DNA of 64,000 nucleotides from Salarias fasciatus (lineage: Eukaryota > Chordata > Actinopteri > Blenniiformes > Blenniidae), in assembly GCF_902148845.1 (NCBI RefSeq), contig NW_021941229.1:25514784-25578783 (forward strand), read 5' to 3'. Of this stretch, positions 41,501-52,400 are shown in pieces. Below the pieces are notes generated by a model, which saw only the letters and a program-made list of their open reading frames with translations, ran no database searches and had not been told where the DNA came from. The position numbers were made by a program, and so were the translations under genes. Within the stretch, counting starts at the first letter, position 1. Every line of letters starts with the position of its first letter.

Positions 41501-44500
41501 AACAAAAAAAGCAACCCTATCTTCTTGAACATCGAGGCGAGCGTCTCCCCGCTTCAAGCTACGATATGTCAGATGTTTTATTTACATCGATATAACCTTG
41601 ATCAACCAGCAGGATGATTATGCAGAAGGGTTTTCGTAATTTCAAATCGATCTGGAGCTCTGGGACTCCAAACAAGACCACTTGACTCAACACTGCCGCC
41701 CACTGTTCAGCAGTGGTAGAGCTTAAAACTTACATATTATATGATATGGTATTAGATTTTTTTTTTTTTTAGTTTCCCTTATGAGTAATGAGGCACTCAG
41801 TAAATGAAAAGGGGAAAAAGTAGCGTTTACTTTTAACCATCTAAAGATGAGAAAAAATGTTGTTTTTTTTACTTCTTTTAGCAACGTAGAAACAAGTCAG
41901 CAAGGTTCAAGATTAAATTCTACTCTATACTTAAAGTGTGATATTAAATCAGATGAGTGAGAGTCGGGAGAAGACGATCCCGTTGTGTGAGGAGGATCTC
42001 CAGTTTGGGGGCTTCTCCTCTCGCCCTCCTCCCATTGGCCCACTCATCCCCCTCCCACCCCTCTGCTGCCCTCCTCCCCTCCCCTCCCCCCCGCCCCTCT
42101 GCCCCTCCCACCCTCCACTCCTCTCACTCTCCGTCTCTCCCTCTGCCTCTCCATTCCTCTCTCTCTCCTCCAGCTCACCTCCTCTCCCTCTTTCTTCCCG
42201 TGTTCGTCTCTCCCGTCTCCCCCCTCCTCCGGCCTCTCCATATCGTGGGAGGCAGACTGACCGGCCTCCCCTCCCTCCTCTCCTCCGGCCCCTGCGTTCC
42301 CACCCTCCTCTTCCTCCCCCTCCTCCCTCCGTCCCTCCGTCCCTCCGTCCCTCCCACCCTGGCCGGCTTGGCCCGCTGCTGTCCCGATGGTAGTGAGCCG
42401 GGTCCGGCCCAGGGCCCCGGTGGGAGTGGAGGAGTCGCTGGGGCGGCCCGGCCCGGCCTGGACGGCCGTGTGGGCCGCCTACACCACCGTCTTCATCCCC
42501 CTCAGCAGCAGCCTCTACAGCAGCAAGGCCCTGCACTTCCTTCCTCTGGTGAGTGGAGCGATGGGAGGCGGAGAGGTGGCGGGGGGGGGGGGGGCACTTC
42601 TAGACTTTCCGATGGGTCTGAAGAGGCCAGCAGGTTGTTTCTGTATTGAACTGTCAGCTGCGTCTGCAGCAGCAGACAGCCTTCATGGGGCTGTAACTCT
42701 CTGTACGGAGGACCGGAGGGGATTTAATACGGCTCAAACAGATAAACTGATCACAAGAGTAAATAACCTGAGTGTAAATAACGAGTTTATTTTGTGTTTT
42801 AGAGTTTTCTTAACTTGTTGACTGCCTCTGACGTGCCGTTATGTTCATTATAACACTCTCCCGTATGATATAATGCGGCGCCTGGAGGTCAGGAGCACAC
42901 TCTTTGTCGGTGCGGTTTGAAAGGTGGTTGTGTTGTTCTTTGTGTTTGTAGCCAAACAGCTTGTGTAGCGGGGGTCACGTCATTGTGTGTGTATTCAGGC
43001 CTGCTCATTCAGCCAGAAGCGAGGCACACAGGGACACACATGTACGGACCTTTCCATCGGTTCGCTGCTCTTCTTTCCTTTTTTTGTCCGTTTTAGTCTG
43101 TTTTGGCTTCCTCTGCTCCGTTAAAAAAAAAAAAAAGAAAGGGAGAAAGGCAGCAGCATTCAGTGAAGGCTCTGTCTGCACGCTGAGTGTGATCCATTTT
43201 TGGAATAAAGTTCTGTTAAAGTGGAAAGATTTTTCCCAAAAATAAACCCTGAAGGTTGTTATATTGAGCCAAGACTGTATTTTCTGGACTAGAAGTCATT
43301 TAGATTTTTTAAATCGTTTTTCTTGCCATTTGACTTATATTAAGCCTCCTTGTGCTTGACAATATAAATACAAATCTTCCGTCACGTTTTTGGTGTCCGT
43401 TTACACGACAACGGTACTTTGAGCCGCTGGAAACGGGACTTCCCACTCCGTTTCCATGGAAACGGGGGAAAAATTCACCTTTTCTGAAACGTTGCTGCTG
43501 CATAAGAGAAACACGGCTGCAGTTCTGCTCTTGTACATCTGCCTGTATGAATGTCGGTGTCCTCCCATTGTTCATGTTTACAGTGTGTTGTTCTCTGCAT
43601 GTGTGTGTGTGGTGTTGGAAAACTATGTTGTTTTTATCATTTCTGCTGTTTACATGTAAACACATGAAATGTCGTGTGAGCTGGGAATGAGTTTCACTAA
43701 GGGTTTTTTTTTACAGTGAATGCGCTCCCTCACACATTCATGCAGCTTGACACTCGGCCAAGGCTCCAGTCTCGACACCAGCCCCCCTCTGAACCCCTGC
43801 CCTCCTCCTGGGTTTGCGCTCAGGCTTTTTGTGGAGGAGGACAGTCGTCCTGCTCGGGGTTTGGAGGTTAGCGAGTGGCCGGGGGTCGGAGGGCTGGACG
43901 GGGAGATGACACACCGTGTGGCTGGATGCCAGCGTCCAGGCCGGGACAGCCTGGTCAGCACAACTCTGAAAGCTGGGCTGCAAACACACTCACACACACA
44001 CACACATATCCCTCTGTTCCCCTTTCACACACACACACACACACACACACAGGGGTGGCCATAGCTGAAGTGGCTCCGCTGTTTACCCTATTCTAGGTTG
44101 CTTCGCTGTTGCCATGGCGCCGAGCTGATTGCTCCTCTAAACATTGTTCGGGACTGGAAGAGAGAGTCCGGCACAATTGGTGCGGCGCCATTGTCCCACG
44201 CCGGCACAAAGGAGAGCGCCGCAGATGCCCCCGGTGAAAGGACAATGTCCGTCATGCCGGCCGCTCCAGACCGATGGTCAGATGTGATCTCTGCTCAGCG
44301 CGAAGCTTTTCTTTTGACGACCGCTCTCTAAATATGACAGCAACTTTATTTGTCACTTTTAATACAGCGCAGTGCAGGACGGCTGAGCCATCCCATAACG
44401 CTGTACAATCAATCAAATTCTACTTGAGCAGGCTGAAAGAAGAGGAAATAATTGGAGCCTCTGGCGGGCCGGTTTTGGCCCTCGGGCCTGATGTTTAGCA

Positions 44501-46298
44501 CCCCTGCTCCAGCAGACGGTGGAATCAGAAATCCGTGAATGACGTGTGTGGATCTGACGTTCCTCCTGAACTCTCCCCTCGTGCAGCTGAAGCAGATGAA
44601 GGAGCTGGAGCAGGAGAAGGACTCGCTGCTGGCGGGCCTGGAGGTGGTGGAGCGGGCCCGGGACTGGTACCAGGGCCAGATCCACAACGTGACCGAGCGG
44701 CAGCGGCAGGTGGGCCAGAGCTCCCACTGCGCGGTGAGTCTGGACGGCGCTGCCCGTCTCCGCTGGCTGCGAACAGAAACCGCAAAGAAGTTCAGAAAGC
44801 GGTTTAAAACGGGGAGTTTAGCAGATCTCTTATGTTGAGTCGCAGGGCCCTGTGAAGACCTCCGTGTGAAACAAAAGCTAGACTTTCCTTCATGTCTCGG
44901 GTCCGTCTGGGATCCTGCCAGAGGGATTCAGAGACAGCAGGACCCCAGAGGGAGGGCTGGCGGTCTGGGGGATGGTTCTGGGTAATTTGGCCGACAGACT
45001 GCTGGGGGTTTGGCCTCTTTTGTTTTTTTCCTTTATTTGCACAAAATGATATGATCTAGAATTACAAGAAATGAAACCCAATGCAGGAGAAAGAAGCTCG
45101 AGGGGCTTCAGTGAAATCCTCCGGATCAAACATTACAGTAATAACATGAAAATACATGAGTACTTTAGTAGCCTCGCCTCCTCCGAGAGCCAAGCAAGAA
45201 GCTCCCCTCATCGAGCCACTAAACTCCGACCGTCTGGTTCTCGGTGCAGTCGCCGGACTCGTATATCATATCTGCAGTTTTAACATTTGGCTGTAAAATG
45301 TCCTGTGTTCTCACTGATGGTGTGAAATGTGACACGCAGGTTCCACAGCTGCAGCGAATTCGCATCCTGTCACTTCACACCTGCCTGCTCAAGACTGTTC
45401 ACACACTTTTTCCTCAGAAAGCTATTTTTGGAAGCATATGAAGTAACTTCAGACAGACATTTTATCAACACTCGTCAGGAGCTTCTGCTGAAAGTTGCTG
45501 CAGATTTTCATGAATTATGTGAGATGCTGAACATTGTGATTCTCTGAGTAAATTCATAGTGACATGAATGATAAAACTGTAATATTTCTTTTAATGCAAA
45601 GGTTCACTGCGGTTTGTTTTCAGTGGCTCATATGAGACCTTTCTTGAACTGACCTTGAATGTGTGTTCGAATAGCTTGAAGTTCACGTCCCAGTCACTCA
45701 GCTGAACTCTGCTCCTGCTTTCAGGATTTCTTCACAGAAGCCAGTCAGAGTCGTATGAATGTTCTCATTCCCAAACTGCAAGAAGTCAACCGCTGCCTTA
45801 ACGAGCTGATCCCTGCCGGGATGGTGAGAACTCTTCACTCCTGCCAGACCGTTTCCTTTTCATCGCTCTGGGCTTTAAAACTAGTGAATTATTTCATCTC
45901 TGTGTGATTTGATTGGCTGAGAGGATTTTCCTTCAGCGGGTTCTTCTTTGTTTCCCAGCAGCCGTCGTTTCCCTCCAGCGGCGCTCCGCCCGCGGCGCTC
46001 GCCGCCGGCCAGCAGCCTCCGGGCCCGGCCCCCCCCAGGCCATCCAGAGGCTGAAGGACCAGAACCGGCTCCTCACGCAGGTACCGACATGTCCGGCAGG
46101 TCCCCCGGTCTCCCGGGCGACGGCCGGGCTTCATCCCGCCTCCTCTCTCTCTCTCTCTCTCTCTCTCAGGAGGTGACGGAGCGCAGCGAGCGCATCGCCC
46201 AGCTGGAGCAGGAGAAGTCGGCCCTGATCAAGCAGCTGTTCGAGGCTCGGGCTCGCAGCGCGCAGGACACCAGCACCTTGGACTCCACCTTCATCTGA
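35576..46298 (+). CDS. sapcd2: SAPCD2, suppressor APC domain-containing protein 2 (reading frame interrupted in this sequence)
   Basis: Exons: 35576-36351, about 40540-40671, 44587-44733, 45725-45823, about 45959-46080 and 46170-46298. The N-terminal domain (GLPRAFLHSLRT, LFDILDDGGRGYVHISEIES, FERFVAGLRYSML) and the coiled-coil C-terminus (KQMKELEQEKDSLLAGLEVV, RDWYQGQI, QNRLLTQEVTERSERIAQLE, KSALIKQLFEARA, ending LDSTFI) match human SAPCD2. The family acts at the cell cortex and antagonises LGN in spindle orientation. Three one-base offsets from the family frame are seen: one extra base in a C-run near 35740, one extra base within exon 2 upstream of RRHTISNGVDYG, and one missing C in the C8 run near 46029. 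Phases fit perfectly if these are corrected, so assembly error is likely; an alternative acceptor at 45979 could also rescue exon 5. Confidence 0.9.
36885..37140 (-). mobile_element. hAT-like element, inverted orientation, in SAPCD2 intron 1
   Basis: It begins CAGGAGTGTCAGACAT and soon shows TTTCATCTGGAGTGGGCCGG, the reverse complement of the block near the right end of the 12000 and 16520 copies. It is therefore the same family in the opposite orientation. Its far end is not clear. Confidence 0.55.
38707..38964. mobile_element. 258-bp hAT-type MITE with perfect 8-base target duplication
   Basis: Ends GGTAACACTTTACTTGAAG and CTTCAAGTAAAGTGTTACT are inverted copies, and the inverted arms continue through TATAACACATTATAAGTA. 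CTTTCCAT occurs directly outside both ends (38699-38706 and 38965-38972), an exact 8-base duplication as in hAT elements. The centre contains telomere-like GATTAGGGTTAGG units. It lies in SAPCD2 intron 1. Confidence 0.9.
42010..42370. repeat. 360-base pyrimidine-rich (C/T) tract
   Basis: One strand is almost purely C and T, with a GTCCCTCC tandem near 42331-42352. It lies in SAPCD2 intron 2 immediately before the exon-like ATG segment at 42387. Long open frames on both strands here reflect the biased composition. Confidence 0.85.
42387..42548 (+). other. unassigned coding-like exon in SAPCD2 intron 2, possible alternative first exon
   Basis: A 54-codon frame runs from an ATG to a strong donor (CCTCTG|GTGAGT) in phase 0. 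It starts MVVSRVRPRAPVGVEESLG and contains a hydrophobic run WTAVWAAYTTVFIPLSSSLY. The region is CpG-rich and follows a pyrimidine tract, as at promoters. The next SAPCD2 exon, at 44587, also starts in phase 0, so a spliced product with the coiled-coil half is possible. I do not recognise the peptide. Confidence 0.35.
43981..44052. repeat. (CA)n microsatellite pair in SAPCD2 intron 2
   Basis: Two CA tracts, about 43985-44006 and 44028-44051, are separated by a short unique spacer. Confidence 0.85.
44455..44506. repeat. hAT-like terminus fragment upstream of SAPCD2 exon 3
   Basis: GGTTTTGGCCCTCGGGCCTG then ATGTTTAGCACCCCTG is the right terminus of the CAGGGGTGTCAAACAT family. It ends 80 bases before the exon 3 acceptor. 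Confidence 0.6.
46143..46169 (+). repeat. (CT)n tract forming the polypyrimidine tract of the last SAPCD2 intron
   Basis: About 12 CT units run directly into the CAG acceptor of the final coding exon. Confidence 0.9.
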
Positions 46299-48449
46299 GG
46301 ACGCCACGTCCGCGTGTCCCCGCAGGTCCCGCTCACCCGGCTGACCTCCGTCAGCCACGAACTCTCTCCACTCCACCCTCAGTCGAAGCATGCACTACCT
46401 GGAGGTCCAGGCCTCCCAGAACAGAAAGCCTCTTTCAGCCGCCGCCGCACTCCCGATAAGCCGAACAGGCCAGAGCGGTCCAGACATCAAACGGGTCTCA
46501 TGATCGCCCCGCTTCTTGCAGGATTACAAAATCAGCAAGTTCTGCACTCCCAAAAGACTCAGCTGTTTGCAGGGTGCAGTTTGTAGTGAGGGAGGTGGAG
46601 GTGGAGGTGGAGGTGGAGGGGATCTCCTCCTCTCCTCTCTCCTCCTCCTCCTGTTGACTCAGCCTCAGCAGATCGATCACTCCACACGTCAGGCTTCCTC
46701 ATCAGATTCATGCTGAAAGACTGCAACGGCTGGAAAAAGCACCCAGTTAAAGACTTTTACTGTTTAGAGGCACAATCTGCAAGTTAAACCTGACCAAATG
46801 GTATTGATAATTTAAGAATTCAGTTTACAAGAGAGCGCTGTCACTCAGATAACAAATCTCACAGATCATATCATTTACACATTTTTGCATATTCCATCTT
46901 CACTTAGGACCCGTTTTTACATCAAGTTTTCATTGAAAATGCATCGCTCTTGCGTTTTTGTTTCAGAAAAGTTTCCTGATTACGCAACATTTGATGACAG
47001 AAAACGATGTAGTTAGCCCAGCAGGCCACTAGTGGGAGCTGTTGGTTGTTTTTTATAATGAAAGCACACACACACCTGCTGCAGAGAACAACACACTCTA
47101 ACCAGAAGGCGGACACTCCTGTGGCCAGAGCGCCGTGTTGGACTGACATTACGGCGACACATCAAACCAAACGTTCCCAGTGGGAAACTCCCAGCTCGAC
47201 CCCATGTGGGAAGTCTTCCCACGTTCCCGTTTACGAGCCTGCAGCCATCGCTCCCGTTAATCTCGGTTTATTCTGGATTCCGTAGCATTACATTTACACT
47301 ACACTCATTTAAAACTAAGTGTTTTAATAAGATGGTACAAACCTCAGAGTTTACTTTTTGTTCCTTAAAGACTGATGTCAAAAGGTAGAAGGACTGAAGC
47401 ATGCTGGGAACCTGCCCCCCTCCCCGGTTCCTTCCCAGAATGCACCCTGTCGGTTCCTTTCTGCCCACGTCTGCTTTCAGCGCTCCAGAGAGCTGCTGGA
47501 CGCCTGTTTGTGTTGGAATAAAACGCCATATATATTCCCCCGAAGCTGGGCTGCTTCCGCTTGCTGTGACCTCTAAACGACCTGTTTTTGATTTAATCCT
47601 CCAAGGAGACGCTTTTTAAGCATCTCCTTCTTTTCTTGACGTCGGATTATTGACGAATGACATGTTTACCTGATATTCCTCGGCGGTTTTACGGACGGTA
47701 CGAGCAGTTTTGTGTTACATGGTAGCACGCCGATAGTTTTTAAATGTTTTCTTTAAAGGCGCAGTTACGTAATGTAGTTTGTTCACTCCAGTTTCAACTC
47801 ACTACATGACTGAACTCATGTTTTTAGGTCATTTTCTTCATGCTTTAAGCAGGAAATGTGACGTGCTGTACTTTTGAAAGTCGATAGAGCAGAATACAAG
47901 ACGACGAGGTGTCGTGTCGGGGGACGGGGACGGACGGGAGACATTTGGAAGTTTGCACGTAAAGAAGAAAGCTGCGGAGGGCGAACGTGATGCAGAGGTG
48001 GAGGGTCTGGCCCGGTGTCAGTGGTCCGGCGATCGGACTTCCTGGAGGCAGTCGCTCCCCTCTGAGGTGGAAGGCGAATGCGTGGAGATCAGCTGGAGAT
48101 CCTCTCTCACAGTGGCTCATATTAATCCTCTAAAAGAGATTTCAGGTCAGAACCTGGACCTTAAAGCTGTCCTGTCCGGTGTGTGATCCTTTAACTCTAA
48201 ACCACTTTCAGCCTGGAAGCAAAGGCTTCAGGCTGAAACATTTCCGTACGTTTACAGGGGGTGTTTAGTCGAGGGGTGTGGTAGAACAGTCCAGTTGTAG
48301 TTTTGTATTGCGGATATGTACGGTACTGTCGGGGCGTCTGGCTCTCATTTGTTTTGATTGTACGTTTTCTTGCTGCTCAGACTGCATTATGTGTGAAACT
48401 CCTTTTCTTCTGCTTTCTATGTGAGAACTCAGCAGGAATTGATAATAAA
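46299..48449 (+). other. SAPCD2 3' UTR (probable)
   Basis: No coding exons follow the SAPCD2 stop. AATAAA signals are seen near 47517 and at 48444-48449. The second fits a 2.1 kb 3' UTR, and the first would give a shorter form. A GGTGGA tandem lies at 46589-46619. A 90-codon frame at 47914-48186 has no recognisable features. Confidence 0.55.
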
Positions 48450-48639
48450 CACACACAAAAAAAACAACTGACCAAACAGGACTGAATGTGGTTATCTGTG
48501 TTTTTCTTGAAAACTTTTCAAGCATTTTAATCTGTAGTATAAATCGGATGGATTTGAATCTCATTTGTTTATTTGCTCGATGTGGCCACTGTGGCCTTAT
48601 GTTCCTGAACAAACCTCTGATATTAGCATGCCACCTCTC

Positions 48640-48850
48640 TTTCCGTCAAAGATTGATACCATCTCCCGTTCCATCCCCCACAGATAAGCATCCGTCACAT
48701 ATCCATCACTTCGAGTCGGACCTCTCTGATCACATTCACTTCATGTTTTACTCCTCCGGTGTCCCCAGAGCTCTGTCCTGGTCCCGTCCTCTTCATCATC
48801 TATGTCCCCTTTTCCTTATGTTCCAGAAAACAATATCTGGCTTGCCAACC
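48640..48850 (+). mobile_element. LINE (L2/CR1-like) reverse transcriptase fragment
   Basis: The region reads close to the conserved RT block GVPQGSVLGPVLFIIYVP (here SSGVPRAL shifting to CPGPVLFIIYVPFSL), preceded by LSDHIHFMFYSSGVP. It is short and decayed, without further RT blocks. Confidence 0.55.
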
Positions 48851-48889
48851 AGCAGTCCTCCTCGGTCCCCTGAACTCCTCCCAGACCAC

Positions 48890-49020
48890 AGTTTTTGCCT
48901 CCTCAACCACTCGGGTTCAGATCAGGGAGGCTGTGCGTCCCGATACCCCCCTCCAGGTCTCACTGTCTCTGCCCGAGTGGGCGCTGAAGTCCCCCAGTAG
49001 AACAGTGGAGTCCGTTAGGC
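48890..49020 (-). mobile_element. LINE APE-endonuclease fragment, antisense
   Basis: On the minus strand the sequence encodes DSTVLLGDFSAHSGRD, matching the LLGDFNAHVG block of fish RTE/Rex-type LINE endonucleases. It abuts the RT fragment in the opposite orientation, so two different LINE relics meet here. Confidence 0.6.
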
Positions 49021-49649
49021 CGTGGTGAGGCAGGCTGGTTTTACCCTGCTGATGACGTGTCGTTGCATAGTAAGCAAGCGCGGTCTCTCTGGGCGAAATG
49101 CAGTGAAATGTTCAACAACCGTGGATAACGTGCATCGGCTGTGACTTTGTTCCACAGTCCTGTGAAAACAGATTACCGGTGCGACCTGATATGAATTTGC
49201 TGGCTACATTCTGTTTGCATTGCAAATGACGATGCACACCTGAAAAGACACCTGAATGAAAATCCTCCAGCCTGATCTGTCCCGCTTCAGTTCCCTCGTG
49301 GATCCTGAATGTGAGATCACACCAGGTGATCCCACCTCATGAATGGAAATATTCGTGCTTGATTAAAGTTGTTTGCTTTATTTTGAGGTCTGAATGGGGG
49401 AAAAAAAAAAAAAAAAGCTAATCAAGTGTGAACACATATTTAGATGGAGGAATAATATGAAGATCCACATCATTTGAATTTAATTTGTCTCGGTGTTTGC
49501 TCCCAGTTGTATTTCTACATTGGTCGAGTTTGACTTTGTGATTTCATCTGCAGGATTCTGAATCATAAACCGTGTCTGGTAAAGATGGATCTGATCTGAA
49601 TACACTGGAGACTGAGAGCCGCAAACAAGGCGTCTTTATAAACATCACC
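49021..49649. other. spacer, nothing recognised
   Basis: AT-leaning DNA with a 16-base A run near 49400. No exon, RNA gene or defined repeat was seen. Confidence 0.5.
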
Positions 49650-51223
49650 AAAATGAGTCTTTTAATCCTTCCCGAGGATGAATTTGAAGCTCTCTGTGAT
49701 CTTGTGTCGTTGCTCATGCTTTGGATTAGGAAGCTTCTGCTGGAGCTTCGGTTTGGTTCTAGAAAGGAGTCCTCTCGAGACGAGTGTCTGCGGTTCCAAC
49801 ACTCCAACTCTATCAGTTTTTATTATTATTGACAATTAAAGAAAATTTAAGATGACAAGGAATTCATCTAAATCTAAATGATTATTTTGTTGTGTGACAT
49901 GCTTCATTGCTCTGTGTTGTGTTGCATCGTATCTCTCACACTGCATCAATAGGTATCGGATCGCGACGCGTCGTCTGCATCATATCTCATTGTATCACAT
50001 CGATTCACGTTGCCGGGTCGTCGTTTCGTATATCATACACCGTTTTGGTTTTACTTTGAAGCACGCGTGACAGACCGGTCCTCGAGGGCCGACGTCCTGC
50101 AGCTGTTCAGTCTCTCCCAGTTGTAACAGCTGATTTCAATGAGAGCTGCCACTGGGCTAATCTCCCCTCTCAAGGACGACAACAGCAAGAGCTCAGGATT
50201 CAAAGTTTTGGGCTCGGCGTTGGTTGATCCTGACTGGAGGCGAGACGCCGCCGTGTTGAAGGCGTCAGCCTCGTGTAACACGTTACACACGGTTACACTG
50301 ATTTAATCAGAAGTGATTTCCAGGACTTTTGCCAACACGTCCTCCACCCTCACCCCTTCTCCTCATCTTACTGCTGCACATCAGGCTGTTTGTATTTTAT
50401 ATTGTTTCCTCCTTTTTTCACTTCTGCACCCTTGATGGGGGCTCGTGCTGAAGATGGAGGCTCGGGGGCCAAACGAGACGTGGAGGCCTCCGGAGGGAGC
50501 TCGGCGGCGCCCACGCCCTCACCTCCACCCCGTGATTGGATGATCACGCCGAGAGTTGGGATCCCACAAGGTTTGGCTCATGTTACCAGAGATGTTTTCT
50601 GTGGGGGGGTGAGCGTTTCCTCACACTGGGACAGACTGTCAAAGTGAAGAGCGGCGGCTTCCATCACCTCAGGTGAGTGACAGAACCTTTAAGTCCTTCA
50701 GACGTGCGCGGGTCGCCCTGCAGCGTCAATACCTTTACTGGATCTGCTCTGCAGGAAACGAGCTGTTTATGGACCAGTTGCACCTTTACATGTGTTGGGG
50801 TTTACGATTGGTAATTGGGAATAATTACTAAAGTATTGATTACTGAGAGTAATTGATTACTTTAAGTCATTTAGTTACTTATTAATTTGAGTAAATTGTG
50901 ATTTACTTAATAATTGCAGGTCATTAACAGTGGATCACCAATAACAATCAATTACTGCGTAATAAACTGTTTAAAGTGAAGCACCAAGTAATTTAACCCA
51001 ACATCATTATTAATCAGAATAAACTGTCACTTATCCGTTAATAATGTCAAATAATCAGCTGTTTGGGAATGGAGTAGACACAGGGTGATTTAACCATTAA
51101 AGTATTGATTAACAAGGTGTTAATAATTAATCAATAGTGCCACAAATTGCCAATTACTGGAAGTGTGTAAATTACAGAAAATGAGCTGAGAGAAGTTGTA
51201 AATTAAGCATTAAAGCGACACTA

Positions 51224-52025
51224 AGGAACTTTTCAACCTTAATGGGGGGCGACAGTAGCTCAGTTGGTAGAGCAGGTCGTCTTATAACCGGAAGGATGGG
51301 GTTCGATCCCTGCTCCCGCAGGAGTAAAACTGTCGTGTCCTTGGGCAAGACACTTCACCCACCTTGCCTAAGTGTGAAAGTAGTGTGAGAGTGAATGGTT
51401 GGTGGTGGTCAGAGGGGCCGATGGCGCAGATTGGCAGCCTCGCTTCCGTCAGTCTGCCCCAGGCAGCTGTGGCTACAGTAGTAGCTTACCACCACCCAGT
51501 ATGGAGTGAATGGGTTAATGTGATGTTGCAGTGTGAAGCGCTTTGGGCTCTGTCATGCAGGGTAAAAAGCGCTATACAAGTGTAGTCCATTTAATAAAAC
51601 ATTTTAATATCTTTTGTGATGATACATCGACTTACAACTAGTTGAATGACCCTCTGTCACGGCCTGAGGGCGTCAGTATTGCTTCACTTTGACTAAGTAG
51701 CTGTGAGGAGGGTGGTAGGAACCCTGCACACTAAAAAACTCCAAATGTGCGGACTGCTTTACAGCATGCGTCACATCATGATATAACATTGTTTAGCCAC
51801 CATTAGATTCATTACCTCATCGCCATCCGTCCTTCACACAGCACACAGCCACGGGAAACAAATGTAGGCGAGTTCAGTCCGACAGCACACCACCGCGAGC
51901 AGCATTTTACGACGCCACGCACTAGTCCTCATGGGAACTGTAGTATTCGGTCAGGCAAAACACTACTGCTTTTGTCCACTGGCGCCGCCAAAATCAACAA
52001 AAACTGAAAGTTCCTTGGTGTTGCT
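51224..52025. mobile_element. TTAA-target MITE interrupted by a SINE
   Basis: Ends AGCGACACTAAGGAACTTTT and GAAAGTTCCTTGGTGTTGCT are inverted copies with TTAA outside each (51220-51223 and 52026-52029). The body matches the uninterrupted copy at 54680-55067 closely. It is nested within the LTR-like insertion. Confidence 0.85.
51244..51590 (+). mobile_element. tRNA-derived SINE, full length
   Basis: A-box TAGCTCAGTTGGTAGAGC (51256-51273) and B-box GGTTCGATCCC (51300-51310) mark a tRNA-like head. The tail holds GTCCTTGGGCAAGACACTT and AAGCGCTATACAAGTGTAGT, shared by widespread fish SINEs. TTAAT flanks both sides (51239-51243 and 51591-51595) as a short target duplication. Confidence 0.9.
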
Positions 52026-52210
52026 TTAAATTAACCTGTTGTTTTCTTAGTTAATAAATTCGGGGCACAGACTGTTAAAACACGGAACTTAGTCACAAGA
52101 CCACCAAAAACACAAGAATGAATCGTCCAGTTCAGTTAAAGAGCGTTTATTAACAATGTCTATTACTAATTAACACATCTAATTAACACAAAAAGAGCAT
52201 TCGAACTTGC

Positions 52211-52211
52211 A

Positions 52212-52243
<32 letters not shown>

Positions 52244-52365
52244 GTTGAGTGTGGTTGAGTGTGCGTTGGGACAGCAGGAGGACGGGGATTAACCTGTTCA
52301 AAGCACGATCCGGTGCGGCCGGCTGTGTGGTCCCATGTACGGTGGTGTCTTCGGGGGAAGAGGAG

Positions 52366-52398
<33 letters not shown>
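52211..52398. repeat. two (GT)n microsatellites inside the LTR-like insertion
   Basis: GT tracts lie at about 52213-52242 and 52370-52397. The duplicated GTGGTTGAGT follows the first. Confidence 0.85.

Positions 52399-52400
<2 letters not shown>

Noticed and set aside
41949-42536. Long open frames on both strands in the C/T-rich tract
   Set aside because: They are explained by biased composition (runs of Pro/Ser/Leu or Gly/Glu/Arg) with no domain content.
47914-48186. 90-residue frame in the SAPCD2 3' UTR
   Set aside because: Composition is ordinary and no feature separates it from chance; it lies inside a likely UTR.
50390-50647. A 70-residue frame (MGARAEDGGSGAKRDVEASG onward) that is open in both duplication copies (also 61968-62186)
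   Set aside because: The differences between copies are almost all amino-acid changing and none are clearly silent, and there is no splice or homology support. The frame is likely open by chance in GC-rich sequence.
51244-51320. Candidate tRNA gene
   Set aside because: A- and B-boxes are present, but the acceptor stem and anticodon arm do not form a proper tRNA and the sequence continues into a SINE tail.
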